From the NCBI GenBank assembly GCA_045106765.1, contig JBGCFD010000046.1:59223-123222 (forward strand): a DNA stretch of 64,000 bases, read 5' to 3'. Source of the stretch: CAJQQY01 sp045106765 (GTDB lineage: Bacteria > Bacteroidota > Bacteroidia > Chitinophagales > Saprospiraceae). A model generated the notes under the pieces. The model was not told the origin of the DNA, made no database searches, and worked only from the letters and a program-made list of their open reading frames with translations. The position numbers were made by a program, and so were the translations under genes. Shown here piece by piece: positions 25,526 through 34,282 of this stretch (positions are counted from its first letter, which is position 1; each line of letters starts with the position of its first letter).

Positions 25526-27643
25526 ATGAATAATAAAATATTTTTCTTTCTTCTTTTTATATTTTTCAGTCTTTCTATTAATGCACATACTGACGGTATA
25601 TCCTATCAAGCTGTAATTATTGATAATAATCCGCAAGAAATCCCAGGTGTAGATATTCCTGCTAACAACCTTCCAAATGCAAGCTTGGAAGTGAGATTTA
25701 CGATCATCAATAATAACGGCATTGACGAATATCAAGAAATCCACAAAACCGAAACGGACCCTTTTGGAATGATCAATTTGATGATAGGACAAGGTGAAGT
25801 AAGTGGAGGTATAGCTAACCAATTCAACCAAATTTACTGGAGCGATAAAAAAATACTTCTAGTAGAAATCGATCTAGAAGATGGAAATGGATTTATTCCA
25901 TTTAGTGAACAGTCCTTAACCTATATTCCTTATGTTAAGCATCGTGAAATCGTAGCAACCTCTACACTCGATGTGGATGGGGCAACCAATCTTAATAACA
26001 CATTAAATGTCAACAATGGAAAAACCACTACATTAACTGGAGACTTATACGTAGAAGGCACCGCTTTTTTTACGGACGGAGAATTTCAAAATCTTACAGT
26101 TCATCAGAATACTAATCTGAACCTATTAAATGTAGACGGCATCAGTAGCTTTAATAATAATGTAAATGTAACTCAAAGTGCAGCAACTAACCTATCTGGT
26201 TCTTTAAATGTAGATGGAGCAAGTACATTAAACAACAGTTTAACCGTTACTTCAAATAGTCCAACCACACTTTCGGGTACATTAGACGTTGACGGCATAA
26301 CTAATCATAATAATCAAGTTATCATCGATGCAGAAATGCCTAATTCTTCTCAATCTCAATATCAAGCTTATCCGTTAAGAGTGCAAGGTGCTCAGCAAGG
26401 TATTGCTATTCAACTCAATCCTGACAACCCAAGTCGCTCTAACAATTACATTTCATTCTGGGGAGGTACTGGTGAGGTCAAAGGAAGAATAGAAGGTAAC
26501 AATGGACTTACAGGAATCGCATCAAATGTTGTCCAAGCTACTATTGGGCAAGTTCCAGGAATTGGTGACATCATTGATGCTATTGTAGATGAAGATACAC
26601 CAGCACCTAATGTGGCTGCCAATGATTACTTTGTAAATGAATATGCATTTGGAGCATATAACCTTACCCTAGACTTCGTCATGTCAATTGTTCGTTTTGG
26701 AATAAATGCTGGTGCAGCCGCAGGGGCCTGTATAACTGGAGATTGCGACGATGCAGTTTGGAGTTTTATGGATATGACCGTTGACGGGATTCAACTTGGA
26801 GGATATATTACTTACAATGAAACTAATCTTGGAGTTGCTTTTGAATCTGGAGGAGCTGACTATGCAGAATTTTTAGAAAAAATAGATCATGAAGAATTAA
26901 TAACAATGGGAGATGTCGTAGGAATGAAGGGAGGAAGAATTTCCAAAAAATTAATTGACGCAGATAGATTCATGGTTGTCTCGGCTAACCCAATGATCAG
27001 CGGAGCTATGCCAGATGCTGATAAAGAATATCTCTACGAACGAATCGCATTCATGGGACAAGTTCCTGTCAAAGTAATGGGAAAAGTAAATCGAGGAGAT
27101 TATATTTTACCTTCTGGTAATGGTGAAGGAATGGCGATCGCTGTTAATCCAAAATCTATGAAAACTGGAGACTACGCTCGAATCATTGGAATTGCATGGT
27201 CCGATTATGATGGTGATGAATTATTCAGTTATATTAATACCGCAGTCGGGTTAAATACAAATGATTTAGTGGGTATCGTAGAACAAATGCAACAAGTTAT
27301 CAATCAAATGCAAATTGCGATAGCGGAAACCAACAAAAATTTTGATCCTGTTTTTTATGAAACCAACTCTGCTGTGCCTAATGTAAATAGCAACCAAACA
27401 ACAGTTGCTTCACTCAATGATCAATTAAAAATTGATTTTCAAGGTAAGTCGTTAGAACAAATCATAAAAGAAAATAAATCTATTCTGGAGGAACACAATT
27501 TTGATTTTTCTCTTTTTCCTCTTTTAGAAAAAACTTTAGATAATCCAACAAAAGAGAATCTTGATCAATTAGTTGAATTCTATAGTGCTGTCTTAGTACG
27601 TGCAAAAAAGATGAACCCAAGGAAAAAAGTAAAATCTAACTAG
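25526..27643 (+). CDS. Secreted tail-fibre-like repeat protein
   Basis: 705 residues with signal peptide (ending SINAHTDG). After an N-terminal region with ISYQAVIIDNN and FGMINLMIGQG come at least three imperfect ~33-residue repeats of the form LDVDGATNLNNTLNV (about residues 150-275), as in trimeric fibre shafts. A glycine-rich hydrophobic stretch (about 395-415) follows, then a domain beginning ADYAEFLEKIDHEEL with GDVVGMKGGRISKK and NRGDYILPSGNGEG, which resembles the C-terminal autoproteolytic or chaperone domains of phage tail spikes. A coiled tail ends it. No T9SS tail is seen. It probably shares a transcript with 24338-25482. Terminators follow at 27684-27759. Confidence 0.65.
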   Translation: MNNKIFFFLLFIFFSLSINAHTDGISYQAVIIDNNPQEIPGVDIPANNLPNASLEVRFTIINNNGIDEYQEIHKTETDPFGMINLMIGQGEVSGGIANQFNQIYWSDKKILLVEIDLEDGNGFIPFSEQSLTYIPYVKHREIVATSTLDVDGATNLNNTLNVNNGKTTTLTGDLYVEGTAFFTDGEFQNLTVHQNTNLNLLNVDGISSFNNNVNVTQSAATNLSGSLNVDGASTLNNSLTVTSNSPTTLSGTLDVDGITNHNNQVIIDAEMPNSSQSQYQAYPLRVQGAQQGIAIQLNPDNPSRSNNYISFWGGTGEVKGRIEGNNGLTGIASNVVQATIGQVPGIGDIIDAIVDEDTPAPNVAANDYFVNEYAFGAYNLTLDFVMSIVRFGINAGAAAGACITGDCDDAVWSFMDMTVDGIQLGGYITYNETNLGVAFESGGADYAEFLEKIDHEELITMGDVVGMKGGRISKKLIDADRFMVVSANPMISGAMPDADKEYLYERIAFMGQVPVKVMGKVNRGDYILPSGNGEGMAIAVNPKSMKTGDYARIIGIAWSDYDGDELFSYINTAVGLNTNDLVGIVEQMQQVINQMQIAIAETNKNFDPVFYETNSAVPNVNSNQTTVASLNDQLKIDFQGKSLEQIIKENKSILEEHNFDFSLFPLLEKTLDNPTKENLDQLVEFYSAVLVRAKKMNPRKKVKSN

Positions 27644-27650
27644 AAGATTA

Positions 27651-27714
27651 GACGTTTTACGGTCCACTACAAGGTTCTATTTCGAATAAGGTCTATCACC
27701 TTATAGTTTTTTTT
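27651..27714 (+). repeat. 46-base intergenic repeat, copy 2, with terminator hairpin
   Basis: 27651-27696 aligns gap-free with 22428-22473. Its right end runs into a short hairpin (ATAAGGT to ACCTTAT, about 27686-27704) followed by eight Ts, a probable terminator for the gene ending at 27643. Confidence 0.65.
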
Positions 27715-27721
27715 ACAAGAG

Positions 27722-27759
27722 AATTAAGAGCATGTTTGAATTTAAACATGCTCTTAATT
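27722..27759. terminator. Bidirectional terminator between convergent genes
   Basis: Arms 27722-27737 and 27744-27759 are perfect 16-base complements containing AGAGCATGTTT and end in T-rich sequence on the plus side. It lies between the plus-strand gene ending 27643 and the minus-strand gene ending 27761. The core word recurs at 32470 and at 55585/55733. Confidence 0.85.
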
Positions 27760-27760
27760 T

Positions 27761-30088
27761 TTAATTCATCCGATTCAAGTTATCATCCACATCTCGATTT
27801 TGATACTTTGATTTGAACTCTTTTCCAAAAGAATATCGCATCGAAATCATCAACGCTTTTCGATCAGAAAATCGAGTTTCATTCGTAACGATATCATTAA
27901 ATTCCGAAAGCGAAGTAAATTCAAATCCTCGATACACATCATTAAAATTAAGTGTCACCGAAAATTTATTTTTAAATGTCTTCGAAATAAATAAATCTAA
28001 ATTGGAAAATCCTTTTGCATCAGTCACTCCTGTTTTCCGTTTTGTCATTCCATAAAATGTAGCTCCAATCGAAAACCTTTTTGGCAATTGAATTTGTTGC
28101 CGAGTATAAAAATAAATCGAAGGAGTCACTCCTTGCACCACAGCAGTTGGGTCTCTCATCTCTGAAATTGAAAAACGAATAAAATTAGTCGCACTCCATT
28201 TTTTATAACCAAATGGATTTAGAATCGAAAGATTATAAGAACTTTCTTGTTCCAAATTGATCGGTGAACTAACCAACCTGTCTGTATCTTCATCCACAAT
28301 TATACTTACAAAAGTTGGATTCTTTCGACGATTATAACTTAACTCAAATGAACTTTTTTTGTATTGAAAATTAGCAGAAATCTCTTCATTGATGCTTGGG
28401 CGCAAATTGACATTTCGAGAATATTCCAAAAATGGTGTGATGTAAGTGGAGATCGAACTTGAGTTTAAATAGTTAGGTCTAGCAACAGTTTTTGCATAAT
28501 TAAGCGTCAAATTCCAACTGGAATCTATCGGTATATTTACCATGATTTTTGGAAAAAAAATCGTCTGATCAAAATCTACGGTCAAATCATTTAATGACCT
28601 GAAACCACCTTCCACATCATTCTTTTCAGTACGAATGCCCAATGAATAATCTAATTTTTTCACTTTTCCAGAAAGCTGAATATAAGCCGCAAGGTTCTCC
28701 TCTGAGTAATCATAAAAAGCAGAAAAAAAATCCGTTGGCATCAAAATTTCAAATTCAGAAAATGCTTCTGCTTTTGCTCCTGCGTAATTAAATCCCATTT
28801 CAAATTTCTGCTCACCCAAAACTTTTTTCTCAAAATCAACTCGTGCAGCATAAGCATCAATCATAAAATCCTGATCTCGGTTTTCAAATATTTCAAAACC
28901 ACTACCATCAATGCTATTCGTGATTTCGCTATCCAAATTTCGAATATAATTCGAGTATTGAATTCCGATAAAAAGATTGGATTTACTTTTTGTAAATTGT
29001 TTGTTATAATTTAAATTGGAAGTAAAAAAACTACGCTCTTCTGATTCATTGACAAGTGTTTCAAATTTATTTTCCAGCGTATCATTTTCAAAAGTATTCG
29101 AAATCGAAGCAATTGATCCATCGGAAGTGTGGGTTCGAAGATTAACATTACCAGATAAATAATCACCATCATTCAGTTGGTAATAAAATCCACCACCTGC
29201 AATAAATTGAGGTCGCTCCACCAAAGAAATACCACTATTGTCAGCACTTAAATTAAGCTCATCTATTTCATAAGCCGAATCAAATCCTTCCCAAGGTTGT
29301 AATTGATTATAAGAAAAATTAGTTCGTAGCTCCAATTTATTTTTTTTTAGGGAAGCATTCATACCTAGAAAATTATTGAATTCTCGATTCCAAGAGGCCA
29401 CTTCTGACAATGAAATTTGCACACCATCCCCCACTCCTTTTTTCCTTCGAATCAAGATTACCGCTCGTCCATCGGCCTCATATTTTGCAGAAGGATTATT
29501 AATTAATTCGATGTCTTGAATACTATTGACATTGATAGAATTGAGTTGGTCCATCGTAATTCTCTGATTATCCAAATAGATCAATGGGTTTCCTTTTCCA
29601 ATCACGCTTACACTTTCTCCATTTGGACTAACAAGGATTTTTGGAAATAACGAAAGCAAGGAAGTCGTTGTAGGTTGGCTAGCAAAATTAGTGTTGGCAA
29701 TATTGATTTTCAGGTTACCATTCTTGTTGACAATGGCATCTCGTTCGGCAACGACTTGGACTTCTTCGATGAGATTGGAACTTTCTTTTAAAGAAAAATT
29801 TAGCTTTATATTTTCAGTTAAATTGACTTCTTGTTCAATTTTTTCAAAACCCAAACAACTAATTTCGAGGAGATATTTTTGAGGAGGCAAAGGATCAAAT
29901 TCAAATTTCCCCTCTTCGATATAAGTAATTTTCACAGGTTCTTTTTTGGAAAAACCTTTTAAAATAACATTTCCAAAAAGCATTGGCTTTTCCTCGTGAT
30001 CGACAATGTTTCCAGACAAAACAAATTGATCTTGACTAAAACTAAAAACTGCTTGCAACAACAAAATAATTAAACATGTTTTTTTCAT
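27761..30088 (-). CDS. Outer-membrane beta-barrel receptor with carboxypeptidase-regulatory domain
   Basis: About 775 residues from ATG 30088, which opens a signal peptide (KKTCLIILLLQAVFSFSQ); an ATG at 30121 is not needed. Residues ~20-100 form a carboxypeptidase-D-like fold (LSGNIVDHEEKPMLFGNVIL). A TonB-plug-like region follows (ERDAIVNKNGNLKINIA, LIYLDNQRIT, SIQDIELINNPSAKYEADG), then a ~500-residue barrel of the outer-membrane family-3 type ending MISMRYSFGKEF. No TonB box is obvious. It probably transports a nutrient or a peptide. The membrane-bound LuxR regulator is next upstream, a plausible control partner. Confidence 0.85.
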   Translation of the reverse strand: MKKTCLIILLLQAVFSFSQDQFVLSGNIVDHEEKPMLFGNVILKGFSKKEPVKITYIEEGKFEFDPLPPQKYLLEISCLGFEKIEQEVNLTENIKLNFSLKESSNLIEEVQVVAERDAIVNKNGNLKINIANTNFASQPTTTSLLSLFPKILVSPNGESVSVIGKGNPLIYLDNQRITMDQLNSINVNSIQDIELINNPSAKYEADGRAVILIRRKKGVGDGVQISLSEVASWNREFNNFLGMNASLKKNKLELRTNFSYNQLQPWEGFDSAYEIDELNLSADNSGISLVERPQFIAGGGFYYQLNDGDYLSGNVNLRTHTSDGSIASISNTFENDTLENKFETLVNESEERSFFTSNLNYNKQFTKSKSNLFIGIQYSNYIRNLDSEITNSIDGSGFEIFENRDQDFMIDAYAARVDFEKKVLGEQKFEMGFNYAGAKAEAFSEFEILMPTDFFSAFYDYSEENLAAYIQLSGKVKKLDYSLGIRTEKNDVEGGFRSLNDLTVDFDQTIFFPKIMVNIPIDSSWNLTLNYAKTVARPNYLNSSSISTYITPFLEYSRNVNLRPSINEEISANFQYKKSSFELSYNRRKNPTFVSIIVDEDTDRLVSSPINLEQESSYNLSILNPFGYKKWSATNFIRFSISEMRDPTAVVQGVTPSIYFYTRQQIQLPKRFSIGATFYGMTKRKTGVTDAKGFSNLDLFISKTFKNKFSVTLNFNDVYRGFEFTSLSEFNDIVTNETRFSDRKALMISMRYSFGKEFKSKYQNRDVDDNLNRMN

Positions 30089-30204
30089 GAATCTATTTTT
30101 ATTTCTCAAAATGTGATTCACAAAAAAAGATAAAATTTATCAGTAAGTCATTTTTATCAGGTCTAAAAAAGGGACTAGTACCTAGACAAACCTAATGGTT
30201 TCGG

Positions 30205-31176
30205 TTATTTCTCAATCAAAATTTCTTTCCTCCCCGATACTCCTAATTTTTTATAAAGGCTCGTAATATGAGTTTTCACCGTACTCAAGCTAATAAATAA
30301 TTCGCTAGCAATCTCTTTATTACTCTTCCCTTCTAAGATTAAACTTTTAATTAATTCCTCTCGTCCACTCAAATTTGGCGATAAAATTGGAAGTTGATTT
30401 TTTACTTTTTTCCTCATTTGAAAAACACTAAAAAACAACCCTAAAATTAAGCAAACAGAAATACCATTCCACCACAAACTCATTTGATATTTTTCATTTA
30501 CTTCTGTCAATTCGACCATCGCTATTTCACTTTCTAAATGAGCATAATCGGTCGGATTTAAATCGCTCGATTGAAAGTCCTCCAGCAAATTGAGATAGTA
30601 ATTTGGATTTTCTTGAATGTCTTTTTCTAATAATTGCTTGTCCTTCAATTGTTGGATACCAATTAATTTCACCATCAAAATTTGTAGTGAATCCTTGACA
30701 TATGGTTTGTATTTTTTTCGAAAAATAGTAGCATCATTTAGATTGAGTTTAGATTCAAATTGGTTAAACTTTTGCCATTCCAAATCTGCCAAATTAGTAT
30801 TTGTATAGCTACCAAAAGGCAGGTTACTTTTTTGAAAATATAATGAATCCGTTTTGCTTAAAATAAAAATATGAAAGGAAGGAAATTTGATAAAATTATT
30901 TTCATCCTGAGGATCAAATTCTACTTTATAAAATTTATTTTCATTGCCAAAAAGATCCGCACTAAACTCAAAGTAACCGGTTTTATCAATTGATACTTTT
31001 GCCAAAAAATCACTCTCCACTTTTTGCTGATTACCATTCATATCTACTTCGTAAAGAGAAATTTCTGATTTCCAATTTCCAATAACTTCAAGATTGAGAT
31101 AACCTGAAATTCCATTTTGAGCTTGAAGAAAGATACAATTGAGAAGGAGGAGAATTAGAATCTTAGCTTTTTTCAT
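30205..31176 (-). CDS. Membrane-anchored LuxR-type one-component regulator
   Basis: About 323 residues from ATG 31176 (signal/anchor KKAKILILLLLNCIFLQAQ); an ATG at 31224 would only add a tail ahead of the signal. A ~200-residue extracytoplasmic part follows (GISGYLNLEVIGNW, SFHIFILSKTDSLYFQK, then helices). One transmembrane helix (about 233-252, GISVCLILGLFF) leads to a cytosolic LuxR helix-turn-helix: GREELIKSLILEGKSNKEIA, then ELFISLSTVKTHITSLYKKL. The layout suits direct sensing outside and gene control inside, without a kinase. Its likely target is the barrel gene it precedes (inference from adjacency). Confidence 0.8.
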   Translation of the reverse strand: MKKAKILILLLLNCIFLQAQNGISGYLNLEVIGNWKSEISLYEVDMNGNQQKVESDFLAKVSIDKTGYFEFSADLFGNENKFYKVEFDPQDENNFIKFPSFHIFILSKTDSLYFQKSNLPFGSYTNTNLADLEWQKFNQFESKLNLNDATIFRKKYKPYVKDSLQILMVKLIGIQQLKDKQLLEKDIQENPNYYLNLLEDFQSSDLNPTDYAHLESEIAMVELTEVNEKYQMSLWWNGISVCLILGLFFSVFQMRKKVKNQLPILSPNLSGREELIKSLILEGKSNKEIASELFISLSTVKTHITSLYKKLGVSGRKEILIEK

Positions 31177-31225
31177 TATATACTTTTTTGGTAAGTGATG
31201 AAACAAAATTACGAAAAAGAGCAAT

Positions 31226-31263
31226 AAAAAATGAACCTACTTTTACAAATAGATTCATTTTTT
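31226..31263 (-). terminator. Weak hairpin downstream of the MscS gene
   Basis: Ten-base arms AAAAAATGAA (31226-31235) and TTCATTTTTT (31254-31263) flank an 18-base loop. On the minus strand the stem ends in Ts, 16 bases after the MscS stop. It is AT-only at its base, so strength is doubtful. Confidence 0.5.
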
Positions 31264-31278
31264 AGCGGTTGTTTTTTG

Positions 31279-32340
31279 TTATTTTTTCGAAGTCATATCA
31301 TCTACTTTATTTTCAATATTGGACACCAGTTTAGCTTTTATCACTATCCAATTCTCAATCCGTTTTTTTAATTCTTCTTTCCTCGCATCCTCGGTTGCCG
31401 TTTTTAATTCTTCATTTAATAGATTTATTTTTGACTCTACATCTACTAATTTTTCTTTTCTTTTTTCGATAGATTCCGCTTCCTCAGCTTTGTCAAATAT
31501 TTTACTCTCAGGAGTACCTGTCACAACAATCTCATCTCCTTTTCTCACTTTTTCAGGTATAAAAACAGTTTCCCCGATTGGTCGTTGATTCATAAACGTA
31601 GGAGAAACTATTTCAATTTTAGCGTCGTGCAAAGCATCCAACATCATCGCATTTAATCGAGATTGCGCACTCAAAACAGTTTTAATATTTTTCACCAAAC
31701 CGGTAACGGAGTACACAACCGAATAATCTCCCAACTCTTTTACGCGTACAAATGCATCCGTTAATTTTGCTCGTGTAGCAGCATCAAGCAATGCCTTTTC
31801 TATTTTTTGACGATTAACATCATAGCCTAATGAGCAAACTCCTGTGATAAATGTCCCCGACATTCGAATCACTTTAACTGGATTAGTCGTCAGATATAAA
31901 TTGGGTAAAGTGGTCAAATCTCGAGACTCCGTTTGTATTTCGGTATGGAAAAGTCCTCTCTCTGTAATCCTTCCAAAAAACTCATTGACCTGAATAAAAT
32001 CACCTGGCTTAAAATTATTGATCGCTCGCAACATGACTCCTGCTAGGGCATTTCCGATAAATGTGGCAGAACTCAATGCTAGAATTGCCGACAGGACAAT
32101 CCCAATTAAACTCATAATTTCTTTCCGAAAATCTGTATCCCACGGTACACTTAGAGAGACTACGATTATACCAATAAGTACAATGACAAATAATCCTCCA
32201 GAACGAAATATGCTTACATCTTTTTTCCCTTTGACTTTTTGATCAATTAGTTTTTTAATCAAATTATATACAATAGGCAAGACTATGATTAGTACTAAAA
32301 ATAGATAAAAATCTGAAAATTCTAATTTGTCCTTAAACAT
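31279..32340 (-). CDS. Mechanosensitive channel, MscS family
   Basis: 353 residues. Three hydrophobic helices (about 9-28, 46-66, 82-107) precede the MscS beta domain: NFKPGDFIQVNEFFGRI, GLFHTEIQTESRDLTTLPN and VIRMSGTFITG. The alpha/beta region (QKIEKALLDAATRAKL and GLVKNIKTVLSAQ) and MNQRPIGETVFIP follow. The tail (about 290-353) is a charged coiled coil. It opens on membrane tension to save cells from osmotic downshift. It is followed by a terminator-like hairpin at 31226. Confidence 0.92.
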   Translation of the reverse strand: MFKDKLEFSDFYLFLVLIIVLPIVYNLIKKLIDQKVKGKKDVSIFRSGGLFVIVLIGIIVVSLSVPWDTDFRKEIMSLIGIVLSAILALSSATFIGNALAGVMLRAINNFKPGDFIQVNEFFGRITERGLFHTEIQTESRDLTTLPNLYLTTNPVKVIRMSGTFITGVCSLGYDVNRQKIEKALLDAATRAKLTDAFVRVKELGDYSVVYSVTGLVKNIKTVLSAQSRLNAMMLDALHDAKIEIVSPTFMNQRPIGETVFIPEKVRKGDEIVVTGTPESKIFDKAEEAESIEKRKEKLVDVESKINLLNEELKTATEDARKEELKKRIENWIVIKAKLVSNIENKVDDMTSKK

Positions 32341-32429
32341 AATTCAGGCATTGATTAATTTAATGAAAAATAAATATAAGAACTTTTAAATCAAAAAAAG
32401 TCTTTCTGAATTTAAGCATACATTTTGAA

Positions 32430-32475
32430 TCTAAAAAAAAAAATCCGTAGAATGGTTTTCACCATACTACGGATT
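32430..32475 (-). terminator. Minus-strand terminator
   Basis: Arms 32442-32456 and 32461-32475 form a 15-base stem with one mismatch. The left side is ten As, which is a U-tract on the minus transcript. It ends transcription coming from the ankyrin gene (stop 32754) through the repeat at 32520-32723. It is 90 bases upstream of the MscS gene start. Confidence 0.7.
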
Positions 32476-32519
32476 AAGAGCATATTTTAATTTTTTTTCT
32501 CTACCATACCTTTTTATTT

Positions 32520-32723
32520 ATTGCCACGAATACTCACGAATTACTCTAATTTTTGACGATATTATTTGGAACTAACACTACAATCTGACCAGTCAAATTA
32601 TTTCGAATCTTCACGAAAAGCTAGTTGGTGGAAATTCAGATATCTCAACTTGTTAAATTAACTTCGAGTAGTAGCTTTCTTGGAGTCTTCGTGAAGTTAG
32701 TGTGAATTCGTGCCAACTTTTAA
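32520..32723. repeat. Intergenic inverted repeat, GCCACGAAT family
   Basis: The gap 32341-32753 holds no gene. Its right half has outer arms starting TTGCCACGAATACTCACGAA (from 32520) and ending GAATTCGTGCCAA (to 32715), and a second, inner stem pairing CTTCACGAAAAGCTAGT with a copy near 32670-32693. The whole is a ~200-base mosaic of GCCACGAATTC and TTCACGAA words. Confidence 0.7.
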
Positions 32724-32753
32724 AAAGTATACGGTAATGAATTTTTTATTTTT

Positions 32754-33182
32754 TTATTTCAAAAGCGAAATAAATTCTTTTCGTTTATACTTGACGGCAT
32801 ATTGCATAGCAGTTTTTCCTTCAGGCGTTTCGATTGATTTGTCTGCACCTGCAATCACTAGCTTTTTAAAAAAATACTCTCGTTGATATTTTATCGCATA
32901 AATAAGTGGCGTTTTTTCTGTACAACTTTGATTCAATTCAGCCTCTAACTCTAAACACTTTTTAAAAATCTTTTTACAATTAAATTTAATACTTAATGTC
33001 AAAAGAGAATATTTAGAATCCCTAATTTCATAACAATCGTCAAGATCATTTCCGTCTTCTAAGAATTCTAAGAATGCGCCTAAATCATCGGTACTAATAA
33101 AATTTTTAATTTGCTCTGCTTCTGTTTGACTAAAAATAAATGATGGAAAAACAAATAGGAATAGAAAGATAGTGTATTTCAT
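32754..33182 (-). CDS. Secreted ankyrin-repeat protein
   Basis: 142 residues with a signal peptide (ends FIFSQ, residues 1-18). Three ankyrin-type repeats are visible: SKYSLLTLSIKFNCKKIFKK, then KTPLIYAIKYQREYFFKKLV and a last GKTAMQYAVKYKRKEF. The isolated Cys pair near 47-52 and the signal suggest a periplasmic binding module. It has no obvious partner: the CAP protein gene lies upstream after a 111-base gap. Confidence 0.75.
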   Translation of the reverse strand: MKYTIFLFLFVFPSFIFSQTEAEQIKNFISTDDLGAFLEFLEDGNDLDDCYEIRDSKYSLLTLSIKFNCKKIFKKCLELEAELNQSCTEKTPLIYAIKYQREYFFKKLVIAGADKSIETPEGKTAMQYAVKYKRKEFISLLK

Positions 33183-33293
33183 AATGGGTAGTTTGATTTT
33201 AATATTATATAATTACTATATGCGTTTTCTGATTTAGATCAAACTGATTTATGGTCTTTTTTATTTTGATTCTTTGACAAATTCCGTTTTATT

Positions 33294-33812
33294 TTAAAAA
33301 CGCTTTCCTAAATCTTGCACCCAATAATTTCCAACTTTAGCAAATCCCATTTCTCTAAAATCTTGACTCATCATATTTTTGCAATGACTCGGACTATCTT
33401 TCCATCCTTGAAAAACTTCCTGAATTCCTACTTGCCCCCAAAAAATATTTTCCCCTACTGCTTGCCAATCGTAACCTGTTTTAGAAATCCGTTGACTGAT
33501 TTTGCTGCCATTTGAACCTCGATGGTCGAAGAATTTTTTAGCTGCCATATCCTTAGCATGAGCGAGAGCGGCTTGACTTAATAGATTGTTTAATTTTAAT
33601 TTTGGAGCGGATTTCATTCTTTTCCTACCACATCGACATCCTTTTTTCCGAAGTTGATTGACGAGTTTTAGTAATTCTTGGGAATTATTATTTTCGTCAA
33701 TTTTTTCTTTTTCAACTTTTGTAATTGTATTGTTATGAACTGCAACTACTGAACTATTCGTGCAATAAGAAGTTGTTAGGAAGATAAAAGAGAACATAAG
33801 ATTTTTCAACAT
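33294..33812 (-). CDS. CAP/SCP-domain lipoprotein
   Basis: 172 residues. A lipoprotein-like signal ends at TTSYC (Cys17). After a polar linker with a basic Cys pair (KKGCRCGRKR) the CAP domain is clear: NNLLSQAALAHAKDMAAKKF, FFDHRGSNG, GENIFWGQ, VFQGWKDSPSHCKNMM, and GFAKVGNYWVQDLG. His104-like and His in SPSHC fit the CAP metal site (HD, GEN, SxxH). Such proteins are secreted and of broad or unknown function. It is followed by a gap and the ankyrin gene on the same strand. Confidence 0.88.
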   Translation of the reverse strand: MLKNLMFSFIFLTTSYCTNSSVVAVHNNTITKVEKEKIDENNNSQELLKLVNQLRKKGCRCGRKRMKSAPKLKLNNLLSQAALAHAKDMAAKKFFDHRGSNGSKISQRISKTGYDWQAVGENIFWGQVGIQEVFQGWKDSPSHCKNMMSQDFREMGFAKVGNYWVQDLGKRF

Positions 33813-33879
33813 ACTTTTTCTTTTTTAGGAAAATGAAATATTGAATTAAACGTCAAAATATATCCTTTTAATATTTTTC

Positions 33880-33912
33880 AAAAAAAAAGTACCATGAAAA
33901 AATTCATGGTAC
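33880..33912 (-). terminator. Minus-strand terminator of the decayed T9SS gene
   Basis: Perfect ten-base arms (33889-33898 and 33903-33912) with a four-base loop are bordered by nine As on the left, a U-tract on the minus transcript. It follows the stop at 33945, so it belonged to the T9SS gene whose 5' part is gone. Confidence 0.85.
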
Positions 33913-33944
33913 TGGTAAGCTAAAATTTCCGAAGCTGATAGTTC

Positions 33945-34226
33945 CTATCTAATAACTATCATTTTCTTAAATACTTTTCCAATATCCGTATTTATTTCAA
34001 GTACATAAATGCCTGATGATAAATCACTTATATCAATTTCTCTTTTTCTTTCTGCGAAATCAAATGATCCAATTTCTTTTACTTTTATGCCATTTGCATT
34101 TCTAATCAAAACTTGATTTATTTCAATTCTTACATCTTTTTTTTCTATAAAAATTTGATAGGAAGTTGGATTTGGAAAGATATAAATGGGTATTGGAAAA
34201 AGTGGAGGAATTAATTTAGCGCAAAA
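33945..34226 (-). pseudogene. Decapitated T9SS protein: only the type A sorting domain remains
   Basis: The minus-strand frame from 34226 to the stop at 33945-33947 reads CAKLIPPLFPIPIYIFPNP, followed by VRIEINQVLIRNANGIKVKE, ISDLSSGIYVLEI and GKVFKKMIVIR. That is a complete type A sorting domain with its preceding linker, with no ATG, GTG or signal sequence; a stop codon lies in frame at 34227-34229. The gene's terminator follows intact. On the other side, the terminator of the next gene upstream abuts it. The simplest reading is a deletion that removed the 5' part of a T9SS cargo gene. Confidence 0.8.
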
Positions 34227-34267
34227 TTAATGGGTGCATAACAAATTGTTATGCACCCATTAATTTT
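34223..34267 (-). terminator. Terminator of the beta-barrel gene at 34283
   Basis: Perfect ~22-base arms (34223-34244 and 34246-34267) centred near 34245, ending in T-rich sequence on the plus strand and A-rich on the left. It lies 16 bases past the barrel gene's stop on the minus strand, and touches the decayed T9SS frame. Confidence 0.85.
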
Positions 34268-34282
34268 TGACTAAAATGTTTT

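Noticed and set aside
25526..27643. Prophage remnant, because the protein looks tail-fibre-like
   Set aside because: It has a signal peptide, and no other phage gene (capsid, terminase, portal, integrase) is near; flanks are ordinary chromosome.
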